NCBI GenBank assembly: GCA_904066235.2
Contig: CAJFCV020000001.1
Span: 62,001-126,000, forward strand
DNA length: 64,000 bases
Direction: 5' to 3'
From: Bursaphelenchus xylophilus
Lineage: Eukaryota; Nematoda; Chromadorea; Rhabditida; Aphelenchoididae
Shown: positions 53,975 through 64,000 of the stretch, in pieces
Numbering within the stretch: the stretch's first letter is position 1
Layout of the letters: every line of letters begins with the position of its first letter
The notes under the pieces: generated by a model
What the model was told of the DNA's origin: nothing
Database searches by the model: none
The model's input: only the letters and a program-made list of their open reading frames with translations
Made by a program: the position numbers and the translations under genes

Positions 53975-54651
53975 TTATACAGGCGTGCATGTGGCTTCCG
54001 TTACCACCTGCCCATTATACACCCAGCCTCCATCGCCGCATTGAAGGGTAATTTGTCCGCGTTCTGTCGCATCAATTGCCCCGTTGTTGAACTAAATCGA
54101 TAGTAAAAATTGCGGTTTGTAAAAATCAAAAAAAAGAGGATAGGAGTGAAGAAAATTACCGAGATTTCTTGATCAGACATTGCGCAGTATATTGTTATTT
54201 GCATGCATCCGTCGGCGTTATCCGTTATCGTTGTGGTTCTCAAGAAAACATCCGCTGGGCATGTTTTGCAGCCTAAAAAAAGCGTTTGTAGTGCATCAGT
54301 TCAGTCAAGTCTCAAAATTTGAGCGAGGGGGCAGTTTCTAATTTACAGGCCGTTAGAAAATTTTTTTTAAGGGTTATGTCAACTGGAGGTACTTTTTATA
54401 ACATTTTTTGTCATAAGTCCCAAATAAAGCTTCGATGGGCTGAACCACCATTATATTATTTCCGCAAAGGGTTAAAAAAAGCTATTATATTTATTAATTT
54501 TGTTCCGCCAGCCGGAAAACCCTTCAGACTTACCCATTGGAGTGGGCGGAGTTGGTGGAATGTGGTTAACGGATGTGCTGGTACAAGTCTCGGTTGGACC
54601 AATATGAAAATTAAACAACACAATCGCCGCTATGACCTGATATAAGGTCAT
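53975..54651 (-). CDS. C6-domain-like secreted protein, type 1, copy E (115 aa)
   Basis: Exons 54534-54651, 54160-54272 and 53975-54091, phases 1 and 0. The signal MTLYQVIAAIVLFNFHIGP differs from copy C at one residue. The mature protein has the same proline stalk, then CKTCPADV, NADGCMQITIYC, FNNGAIDATERGQITLQCG, GGWVYNGQ and EATCTPV. Intron 1 (54273-54533) carries the right end of the TTAA-flanked palindromic element family. Copies C and E share nearly all of exon 1. Confidence 0.83.
54333..54471. mobile_element. Right-end fragment of the TTAA (piggyBac-like) family in a C6 intron
   Basis: GTTTCTAATTTACAGGCCGT, GGGTTATGTCAACTGGAGG and GTCATAAGTCCCAAATAAAG match 33340-33430. It ends CCGCAAAGGG|TTAA, so the CCCTTT tip and TTAA site are kept while the ~65 bp subterminal part is deleted. 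Confidence 0.8.
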
Positions 54652-54793
54652 GTCGCTCAAAAAATCTAAAGAAATAATTAGCAGCCTCTATAAAATCATT
54701 GGTATTCAAGGCATTCGACCGAATTACAAAGCAATTACGGCAATATAAACATGACTATTATGTACAACAAATTGTGTCACATAGAAATAGAAA

Positions 54794-56404
54794 CTATTGA
54801 TTGCAAGTAATCGTATCAATCGCGGCGCCATTATAGGTAAATCCATTCGGTCCGCACATTAGATTTGCTATTCGATTCACCTCCTCGCCGTTGATCTAAA
54901 AAATCGACACATGCGTCGGTAAAAGAGCTCGCGAACTTACAAAGTAATTGTTGAAACAGTACACGGACCACACGGGGCATTGGGTCTCGAAATCGGTGGT
55001 TACTGTAGTTTGAAAGTCGGTGCTTCCCAGGTCATAAGTATTGCAAGTGTAAGGACAAACTGGAAAATAAAAGATTTTTTGACCATTTTACGCTTTTTTT
55101 GCAGAACAAGTTTTGAATCCCAACAATTTTTAGGCTGTCTTTTAATTTCCAAAAGTTCGAGGACATGTCACAAAATTTATGGGTTTTATCACCGACTTTT
55201 TTGTTGATTAAAAGATGCCCTTAGTTGAGATTACTTTCAGATGTCTTCAAATCATGTATTTTAGATAACGCTTTAGATGTAGGGTCAAGATATTTAACAA
55301 TCTTTTAGTGAGAGAGCATGTAAAATTAGGAGAGTTGCAAAAACATGGTTATTTTTTTCCCATTTCCCACCTTAAAAATCTCGGTGGTTTCTGCAAAGCG
55401 CGAGTTAGGAGTCTCGCATATTTTAAAAAAATACTCTAAATTTGTGGCAAGTTATACCAAAATCTGGTCATCGTATTTAAAGACCTTGTAAATTTCCTAA
55501 AAAATTCGACTAATTGCAATAAAATTTACAACTCAAAATATTGGTAACTCCCCGATCCTTTTCCGACGGAACGTCGTCAATTGGGGAAACTGAAAAGTAT
55601 TCTTTTTCATCGCTGTAAGTTTCAAAATTAGGATAATCTATGGCTCTGATTTCGAAATTATTCTTTTTTTGATTGTTACCTTTTTCATTAAATGGGGAAG
55701 TACTCCAAGTACGACGCTCATATTTTGATGAAACTTGGCACAAATTTAGAATAATTTTTTCTAAGATATATGCGAGAATCCTAACTAGCGCTTTGCAGAA
55801 ACAACCGAGATTTTTAGATCGAAAGTCGGCGAAAATTTGGGACTTTTTGCCGAATTTCGGCACGAAAAGTTTCATGCATATTTCAACCGTAAAGGATAAT
55901 GTTTCTACAAAAAATCAATTTTTTCCGCACGAAACTGCCAAAGTTATGGCCTCTGACCGCTCTCCACGTTTAGCGTGTGCTCTCTCGGCGACAAAAATCG
56001 TTCGATATCTCGGCGGCGCCCGCAAAGCGCGAGCTAAAACTTTCAGGAATTGATATTTAGTCCATAGCCGACGTGTGTGCAAAATTTAAAGGAAATCTGA
56101 GCGTCGCACTTGGAGTACTTCCCCTGTAAGTTTTAATACTGTAAAATTGTATTCTTTTTTGAATTTTTTTTCAAAAAATTACTATACAGTACTAATTAAA
56201 GAAACATTAAAAAAATTAATGGCGTTTTCAAAATCAGAGCCACCGATTATGCTAATTTCGAAAGAAAACAATACTCTTCAGTTTCCCCAATTGTCGCTCC
56301 CCGTTTTCCCACCTACCTAACGGGTCCTGCACGGTCGTCGTCGACGTGCAAGGCAACGAAACACGTATTGCAGAGCCTAAAACAACCAGCCATAGCAAGA
56401 TCAT
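54794..56404 (-). CDS. C6-domain-like secreted protein, type 2, copy F (102 aa)
   Basis: Exons 56317-56404, 54941-55059 and 54794-54895. The signal MILLWLVVLGSAIRVSL precedes PCTSTTTVQDPL, CPYTCNTYDLG, ETQCPVWSVYCFNNYF, EEVNRIANLMCG, TYNGAAIDTITCNQ. It is the most diverged type 2 copy, mainly in the signal peptide. Intron 1 has grown to ~1.26 kb through insertion of an intact family B MITE and other AT-rich DNA, compared with ~48 bp in copies B and D. Confidence 0.82.
55693..56125. mobile_element. Family B MITE, near-complete, in intron 1 of C6 gene F
   Basis: Left GGGGAAGTACTCCAAGTACG, right CGCACTTGGAGTACTTCCCC plus TG then TAAG. The interior has CTAACTAGCGCTTTGCAGAA, GTTCGATATCTCGGCGGCGC and GACGTGTGTGCAAAATTTAA. 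The left target site is worn (AAAT). A second partial copy lies at ~55385-55500. Confidence 0.78.
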
Positions 56405-56474
56405 GTTGGTTTGATCGGATTAAGCGGTTCAATCTACCCAAAACGACCTTGTAATAGCCTCCTTGAAAGGTCTT

Positions 56475-56497
56475 TTCCGGTTACCGTCTCATAATTA
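56475..56497 (-). promoter_or_regulatory. Conserved upstream motif of type 2 C6 gene F
   Basis: TTCCGGTTACCGTCTCATAA plus TTA lies 71 bp upstream of the ATG at 56404. It differs by one base from the motif at copies B and D although the surrounding DNA is no longer similar. Confidence 0.55.
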
Positions 56498-56918
56498 TTG
56501 CCGCTGTTGCAAACCATTTTCGCCTTCGCCGCTGGCGGCAGGTAATTCAACTTGAACCGGCGAATGTTGCGTTAGAGTTGAGTAAATTTTTGGAAAAGGG
56601 TCAAAAGGTGGGGGTTTTTTGTAAACTGTCTAATTTTTTCACAATTTTTTGATGAAATATTTTATATTCGACTTTGCCTTACATTGTGGCCACTAACTTT
56701 TTATTAACAAGCAAATTTTGAACAATATGCTGTTTCAAATCAAAAAGCGTCTTATCAATTTTTGACTTGCATCCCACCACGAAAATCTTAGATGCAAAAA
56801 AATCTTGGCATTCCGTTCTAGCGGTCTACTTCTTTTCTCCAACGTCAATCAAGTCGACGATATAAGAATTTTACCAACATACAACAGTGCACATACTTCA
56901 ATTTATACGCGAAATAAT
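56498..56918. other. Short spacer between C6 gene F and the proteasome gene
   Basis: It contains the 3' flank of the proteasome gene and the 5' flank of C6 gene F. No further gene is seen. Confidence 0.5.
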
Positions 56919-58571
<1,653 letters not shown>

Positions 58572-58971
58572 TTCAAGTTTCGATCAGTTTCCGGCCAGAT
58601 CCAACAAAGATCAACCAATTTTTGGGAAGGACTAAATTCAAATAGTACACAAAAAAAAGCGAAACCAAATCCAAAGAAACGACAAAATTTACATAAAAAA
58701 ACTTGTTTGGGTCTAATAAAGCCGCTCAATACATAAACTCGTTCTGTTGATGCAATTGATGATACTGACCGAATGCCAAAAAGATTGTGCACTTTCGTGG
58801 CGGAACTCCAAATGGAACGTGATGTTCATGGAAACTTTACGATTTTTGAATGAAATTCGGTTGAAAAGGTGGGAAACAGACTGTAAGATACTTTGTAGCA
58901 TCAAATGACAAAATTTAAAAACATTTTGAGAGATTTCTTTCAACACAGGGAACTCAAAATCACTTATAAAA
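58572..58971. other. Upstream region of rpt-1 with no gene recognised
   Basis: Only overlapping weak ORFs on both strands. It should contain the rpt-1 promoter and ends at the start of the inverted arm of the 59-62 kb structure. Confidence 0.5.
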
Positions 58972-59300
58972 ACTTTTATTTACTTATAAAAACTTCAAGT
59001 TTTTATAAGTAAATAAAAGTTCTTATAAGTAAGAGCGAAGGAATAAGAATTTTTTCTCGAGCTCGAGAATGTTTGCTGGATTCGCTACCAATTTCGAAAA
59101 GTAGCGAAATGATCTATTTGCGACGTGGTCTCGGTAGCGAATCCTTCTTTTCGCGACCTCCAAAAAAAATCGGTCGCGAATCGTCGTTTTCGCTACCTCC
59201 GCGAGAGAGGAGGTAGCAAAACGACGTTTTTGCGACGGCGCGGAATTGGGAGGTAGCAAATCCGTGGATTTGCGACCTCCCAAATTGACTCCGCCCACTC
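58972..59300. repeat. Left arm of a 3.3 kb inverted structure
   Basis: It contains tandem ACTTATAAAAACTTTTATTT units, then GAGCGAAGGAATAAGAATTT, TCTCGAGCTCGAGAATGTTT, GCTGGATTCGCTACCAATTT and GGGAGGTAGCAAAT / TTTGCGAC boxes. The same order appears reverse-complemented at 61985-62290. Confidence 0.8.
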
Positions 59301-59883
59301 CGGCGGCATTTTTTTTTCTAGCGCTCCGGTTTGCCGTTTTGAATATATTTCGAGTGTATAAAGCACTATTCATACTCCCATACATTTTTCTTGACAATAA
59401 CAATTTATTAAAACTAATAATCCAAAAAATAACAAGGCGTAAGAGAGGAAACAGAGATATTTTACATTAAAACCGGTATAAAATAATTCTTGCTACTAAT
59501 TCACAACTAAATAAATAAAAATACAGCCTCTTGGGGACACACAGGTAAACAATAATAAAGCTTAACATATGGCCAATAGAAAGACTAACAACATCTCTAA
59601 TAAGTATGATATGGCCAGGGATGAAACAACAGAGGATACAGCATTGAAATCACGGTGTTCTGGACAATACTGCAAGTCCGTGTGGAGACATGGCCCTGGA
59701 ACTGCCGGGGAGGTCCTGGATCTGCTGGGGAGTTCCTGGGACCTGCTGTGCGGGGTTGAACGGCTAAGACAGACGTAGCCGCGGGGTTTGATGGGGCCAG
59801 TCCTCCTTCTCCTAAAGCAAGAAAATAAAATAAAAATGTTTCTTACTATCTTGTAGACCCACGATGTAGACCCAATTCTTGAC

Positions 59884-60430
59884 AGAAACCAATTCGTGCA
59901 CATATTAGATAACTATCCTCATGTGGTCTCCAACATATGGCCTTCTGCGCCGGGTGTAATGGACAATTCTGCCTTCAACGACTTTTCCAAACGACTCGTC
60001 GATGCATCGATCTTCCCACACTCCATTCTTTTCGAGTTTGATCAAGACACATCTCCAATTTGACGCATCCCGCTCGGACCATATCTTATTGATAAAACCA
60101 AAACATCCTGATCCTTGTCGTTATTACTAAAAAAATAATAACAAAGAGCAAGGCTTACATAAACTACGTCCAAACATTGAAATTCGGCCTTCGGAGCAAT
60201 CGGCTTCAACAGCTCTTTCAAAAGGTTCGACTGTCCAAAAGACGGCAGACTCTTTTGATAAGACCGAGGAAATCCTTGTTATTCAACTAAAACAATAACA
60301 TACCAAGAATAAAGCTTACGTAATTGTCCAACCCGGAATTCGGCCCTCGGTTGCCTTCAATTCGGATCGAATGAACAGAAATCCCACGAAAATTGGACCT
60401 AAAATCCGTTCTCGGACTGCGTGGCATTTC
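59884..60430 (-). CDS. Uncertain multi-exon locus, possibly decayed
   Basis: On the minus strand three exon-like blocks are separated by ~35-40 nt introns with GTAAGC donors. The last (about 59909-60115) reads CFGFINKIWSERDASNWRCV, then LIKLEKNGVWEDRCIDESFG and RRRRPYVGDHMRIVI with a stop, which looks truly protein-coding. Upstream blocks give SAVFWTVEPFERAVEADCSE and LFIRSELKATEGRIPGWTIT in one joining, but competing frames are also open and no ATG fits that frame. The 5' part is therefore unresolved. Blocks 1 and 2 share DNA across their donor and acceptor (GGCCGAATT... to AACAAGGAT), an internal duplication. No family was recognised. Confidence 0.45.
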
Positions 60431-60959
60431 ACAACAATTAATCCCAATTGAAAAGCGCTTTTTTAGCTAATCTTCTCAATTATTGATTGAAATTTTTGAA
60501 CACTTCGTTACAAAAACACGGTCCAACAAATATTATCGCCTCTCACTTTTGAGGACATCGGGTGATTGGGTGAATAGTAAATAAGAAAGAGGGAATAGAA
60601 CTCTATCTGCACCACCTAAAATAATTTTTGCAGTTTTTACCGTTTGCAAGATATAGCCACCTTAAGTATTCAACAATTGCAATCTTTCCCGTGGTCTAAC
60701 CGACTTATAATAACGAAAAATCGCATGAAACTTGGAAGTCAACATTGACACATTCTTATCAAACAGTATGCAAAAAATCGCGGCACATTTACTACTCGGC
60801 TGAGGAGTTATACATCAATCTTTCCCCATAACAAAAATCAGTTCCCGGCTTTTTGGCACTTTTTGGCATTCTGCAAATGGGAAAAATAAATATAAAAAAG
60901 TCATGAAGATTTATATATTTTATCAATTATAGTGTCTTTATGTAATAATTTAGACTTTG

Positions 60960-61618
60960 ATGGTTCATACTCATGTCTTGGCAACTTGCCGACGTCTAAA
61001 GGAACTTTTGGCTAGGAAACGGGACTTGGAAGGCGAGAAAATCGTTTTTATAAAAAAAATATTCTTTGGAAATTCTTTTATTTTGCAGAATGCCAAACCC
61101 CTTTTCATTTTCGTGGTGAGACAAAACACTGCAAGCGAGATTAATTGTTGTGTTTCGTCTTCACGGGCCGCGAAAATATTCGCAAATTCTTTTTCCTTTT
61201 TTTGTTTCCTTTTGTTGAATTGGCCAAATAGATGCAGAGAAGCTGAATTAGAAGACAACCCGACTCAAGGTGATCGCTATACCCACCGGGGACGACAAGG
61301 CTTTTTGTCTCCATGGTAAGCTGTTTTTTTTATTATTTTTTTATTTTGGACGAGATTTCTAATTTTTTCTACATTATTCATGGCAAGAGTCTAACAAATC
61401 TTTTTCAGGAGGCAGAAACATTGAAATCGGACAAAGGAAAAGCCGTGTGGTAGTTGCCAAAGGAAGTAAGATTTGATTTAAGTATTATTACTTTGTTTTT
61501 AGGTAATTTAGAGATTGAAATTGTTACCTGGAATCAATTTCACTCCCATCGGCCGTATTTTTGCACAAGACTATCTCCATTTCGATGCTCGGATGCTCGG
61601 AAGACGCATGCACTATGA
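60960..61618 (+). CDS. Unrecognised small five-exon gene (115 aa model)
   Basis: Exons 60960-61043, 61089-61115, 61252-61315, 61409-61465 and 61503-61618 join in perfect phase to 115 aa: an N-terminal Arg/Leu-rich helix (CRRLKELLARKRDLEGEKI), then RLKVIAIPTGDDKAFCLHGG, RNIEIGQRKSRVVVAKGS, and IEIVTWNQFHSHRPYFCTRL. Phase agreement over four short introns is the main support. No domain was recognised and no signal peptide is present. It lies between the two inverted arms (58972-59300, 61985-62290), so it could be cargo of, or encoded by, that structure. Confidence 0.5.
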
Positions 61619-61984
61619 GGTATGTATGAAGGTCTTTTTTTCTAAAAATGAGAAGGAAATGTTATATTGCTTTTGATTTCCAGGAAGATCCATATCCGAC
61701 CATGTTCTGCAACCCCAGTCATTGACTCTTGGGCCATATCTGGACAATATTGTGGAAAAACAAATTTTCTTCAGCCCCATCCATTGACTCTCCGGCCATA
61801 TTTGGACAAAATCGTGGAAAAAATAAAATATATTCTTCATAAAATGTACGTCATTTTACAATAAATGTTTTAACGAGTCGAGGGACCTTTTTTCTTTCAT
61901 GGTATCGTAAATGTACGATTTGTAAGCTAAATTTTTCACCCTAAACGGTGTTTTTTCGTCAAAAAAGCCAAAACGTGATGGCTG
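61619..61984. other. AT-rich spacer before the right inverted arm
   Basis: A short internal direct repeat is present (CCATTGACTCT...CATATcTGGACAAaAT type segments at ~61720 and ~61790, sharing GACTCTTGGGCCATAT / GACTCTCCGGCCATAT). No gene was recognised. Confidence 0.5.
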
Positions 61985-62290
61985 AAAAACTGAGGGGGCG
62001 GGGCTTATTTTGGGACGTCGCAAAATGGCCGATTTGCTACCTCCCAATTTTGCGCCGTCGCAAAATGGCCGATTTGCTTCCGACGCATTTTTTGGAGATT
62101 GCAATTTGAGGTTTCCGCTACTTTTTGAAATTGGTAGCGAATCCAGCAAACATTCTCGAGCTCGAGAAAAAATTCTTATTCCTTCGCTCTTAAGTGATTT
62201 TCAAATCACTTATAGGTAATTTTTATTTTCGGCGCCCGGGAAATTCACTTATAGGTAATTATAAATACTTATAGGTAACAGAAAATTATG
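61985..62290. repeat. Right arm of the 3.3 kb inverted structure
   Basis: Reverse complement of the left arm: TTTGCTACCTCCCAATTTTG, GGTAGCGAATCCAGCAAACA, TTCTCGAGCTCGAGAAAAAA and TTCTTATTCCTTCGCTCTTA, then ACTTATAGGTAATTAT repeats. Similarity is strong over the inner ~120 bp at the CTCGAGCTCGAG core. Confidence 0.8.
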
Positions 62291-63511
62291 CACAGTGCAG
62301 GATAGATAAAAATTTATTCAAACAAAGTAAAAAACAACTTGACTGATATATTACCGGTTACACATGTGGTTAGCGCATCTTCTGTGTCCTGAGGGGCAAG
62401 GATTGTTTCTGTGCGGATTTTCTATGGGCACTCCTGCGGCTAGATGCACTGAAAATAGTCAAAGATAAAGAAAAAGTAAATAAAATTGTCGGAGATAGTT
62501 TATTATGAGCTGTCCTTGAACTCATTTTTTTTTGCTTTCCCATCCCAAAAATTAGTTTGAGGATCAGAAATTTGGCAATGATATTTTGAGACATCATGTT
62601 TTTTATGTTGTACTAGGTCTAGGTGAATATTATCGACATACCTGAGGCATCCGAGAGTCATTTTTTCCAGACATTGTGTACACGTTGTCCATTTACTTCC
62701 TCCACGAACATTTTGTGATTATCTGAAATAGTGGGTTCACCTGGACCTAGTACAACGTAAGAAAACTATGTCTTGAAAAGTTTCTGGCCTTCTGAAATGT
62801 GGAAGCAGTTTAAAACACCTACCAAAATCGAGGAAAGAGTTCTCCATCCAAATTCTTGATTGATCATGCTTGTTCCTAGATCTTCCCAGGCTGTCTGCTT
62901 TTCCATTTTGACTTGTTTCCTAATCGGGAAGTTTCTTATGTTCCGGATTTTTCATCTACCCACTGTTTACAGTCCTGTAAAAGAAAATAACTCACTAGAA
63001 ACACCTTACCTTGTTCCATCCAACGTTTAAATACCCTCTTTGACCAGTACTGCTACGCAAAACTTAGAATTTCTAAGTCTCGCCCATGCGTTCAAAAAGC
63101 CAAAAGCGTCTTTGGCGCTCAACTGTTTTCTTTTCGGAGTCCTTATTGGTAATTATAAGTAAATAAAGGTTTTTATAAGTAAATATAATTTCTTATAAGT
63201 AAATCAAAATAGGCTCCGCCTTTTTTTAACTTATAAGTGAATTTTTGGGAAATATTTTTACCTATAAGTAAATAAAAGTTTTTATAAGTAAAAACGAATC
63301 CCCTGTGAACCTTTATATTGTACTTGACAAAAAATCCCGAAATTTTCTAGTCAGTAGTTAATTTTCGAAACTAAACATAGGCCTGACCGCTGTAATTTTA
63401 TTTTTTCCAATTGTCGTTTTTCCCAATCGTCTTTTTCTTTACTGATTTTCTGCGAGCTCAAATTTTATTCACAGCAAATTTTGTACAGTATGTATTTCCT
63501 TGTGGTTTAGA
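62291..63511. other. Region with weak exon-like blocks and a third copy of the ACTTATA repeat
   Basis: A minus-strand block at 62820-62905 (MEKQTAWEDLGTSMINQEFG) ends in a GTAGGT donor but no satisfactory continuation was found. At ~63145-63310 tandem AAATAAAGGTTTTTATAAGT units match the outer part of the inverted arms. No complete gene is proposed. Confidence 0.45.
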
Positions 63512-63979
63512 ATGTCATCGCTTTGTTGGATTTGTTTGCACCTTTGCGCCTGCAAAGAAGGACCACTGCTTTACACAAACGGTGTGGAAAGGCATGGAAT
63601 GGTATTACGTTGTAAAGTGACCAACGAGAGCAAGACACGCAATCCAAAGGTCAATTTCTTTGGCGAGCCGCGGCTCAAAATACACTGCAGTGGCGTTCAA
63701 TCGAGGGAAAAGATACAATTGTGGGCGCCGATGAAGGAAATGTTTGTCTTGGGTTTTCAAAACTGCCCCGGAAACCCAAATTTCCGTCCACTTCACAAGT
63801 CATCAACGATCCGCAATATCCCCATCTTAATCAATCCGCCTTCGCGCAAGAAGGAGCTGCCGGCTCGCACAGAAAGGTGCGATCAGGCTGACCTTGACTC
63901 CATTCCGAAACTGTGTCGAGCCGTTTTTTCCATGTCGTTCCGCTATCAGAAGGGCCGGCGGCGAAGGTTGTGGATCTGA
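63512..63979 (+). CDS. Unrecognised Cys-rich basic protein (155 aa)
   Basis: Single open exon from ATG 63512, one base after a TGTGGTTTAG acceptor, so the message may be spliced or trans-spliced here. The N-terminus MSSLCWICLHLCACKEG is Cys-rich and weakly hydrophobic. The middle has KVNFFGEPRLKIHCSGVQSR and LGFQNCPGNPNFRPLHKSS; the C-terminus is strongly basic (RYQKGRRRRLWI). Seven or more cysteines could make disulfides if it is exported, or bind metal if nuclear. No family was recognised, and the gene could continue in a different exon structure. Confidence 0.5.
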   Translation: MSSLCWICLHLCACKEGPLLYTNGVERHGMVLRCKVTNESKTRNPKVNFFGEPRLKIHCSGVQSREKIQLWAPMKEMFVLGFQNCPGNPNFRPLHKSSTIRNIPILINPPSRKKELPARTERCDQADLDSIPKLCRAVFSMSFRYQKGRRRRLWI

Positions 63980-64000
63980 AAAGCAGTTCCGAATTCGTTG

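Overview
This window looks like a nematode (Chromadorea) nuclear contig. Genes have several short introns with GTAAGT/GTGAGT donors and TTTTCAG-type acceptors, the flanks are AT-rich, and two protein families that are largely nematode-specific occur in clusters: DUF148 (SXP/RAL-2-like) secreted proteins and six-cysteine C6-type secreted proteins. No species is assigned. All exon models were built by eye from splice consensus and reading-frame continuity. Unless stated otherwise, the exon phases add up exactly.

Layout. 0.7-3.0 kb: two unrecognised plus-strand genes, the second with seven exons. 5.9-7.8 kb: a PAQR/MMD-type seven-helix membrane protein. 8.1-11.8 kb (minus): an eyes-absent (EYA) homologue whose HAD catalytic motif is altered. 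14.8-16.9 kb (minus): a four-helix membrane protein. 18.6-19.6 kb (minus): a single-pass membrane protein with a broken secreted-protein copy in its intron. 19.7-24.7 kb: four small secreted proteins, three in tandem on the minus strand, possibly with a cystatin-like fold. 24.9-31.7 kb: a DUF148 cluster (five genes and one truncated copy) around an unrecognised secreted or membrane-anchored gene. 35.1-47.4 kb (minus): a ONECUT transcription-factor gene. The 11.2 kb intron between its CUT-domain and homeodomain exons is almost entirely a head-to-tail array of five ~2.35 kb repeats with Helitron-like ends. 49.3-56.4 kb (minus): six C6-type secreted genes arranged as three repeats of a two-gene unit. 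56.9-58.6 kb (minus): the proteasome ATPase Rpt1. 59-62.3 kb: two gene-like loci between long inverted arms. 63.5-64 kb: an unrecognised ORF.

The window is rich in mobile DNA. Several families can be classified from their own termini: a 1.24 kb TTAA-flanked palindrome (piggyBac-like), two GC-rich elements with perfect 8-bp target duplications (hAT-like), a ~450 bp element with TNA duplications (PIF/Harbinger-like), a TA-flanked hairpin (Tc1/mariner-like), and the Helitron-like array. Many copies lie inside introns of the genes above.

The two most interesting points are the EYA homologue that appears to have lost its phosphatase residues, and the tandem Helitron-like array that separates the two DNA-binding halves of the ONECUT gene.
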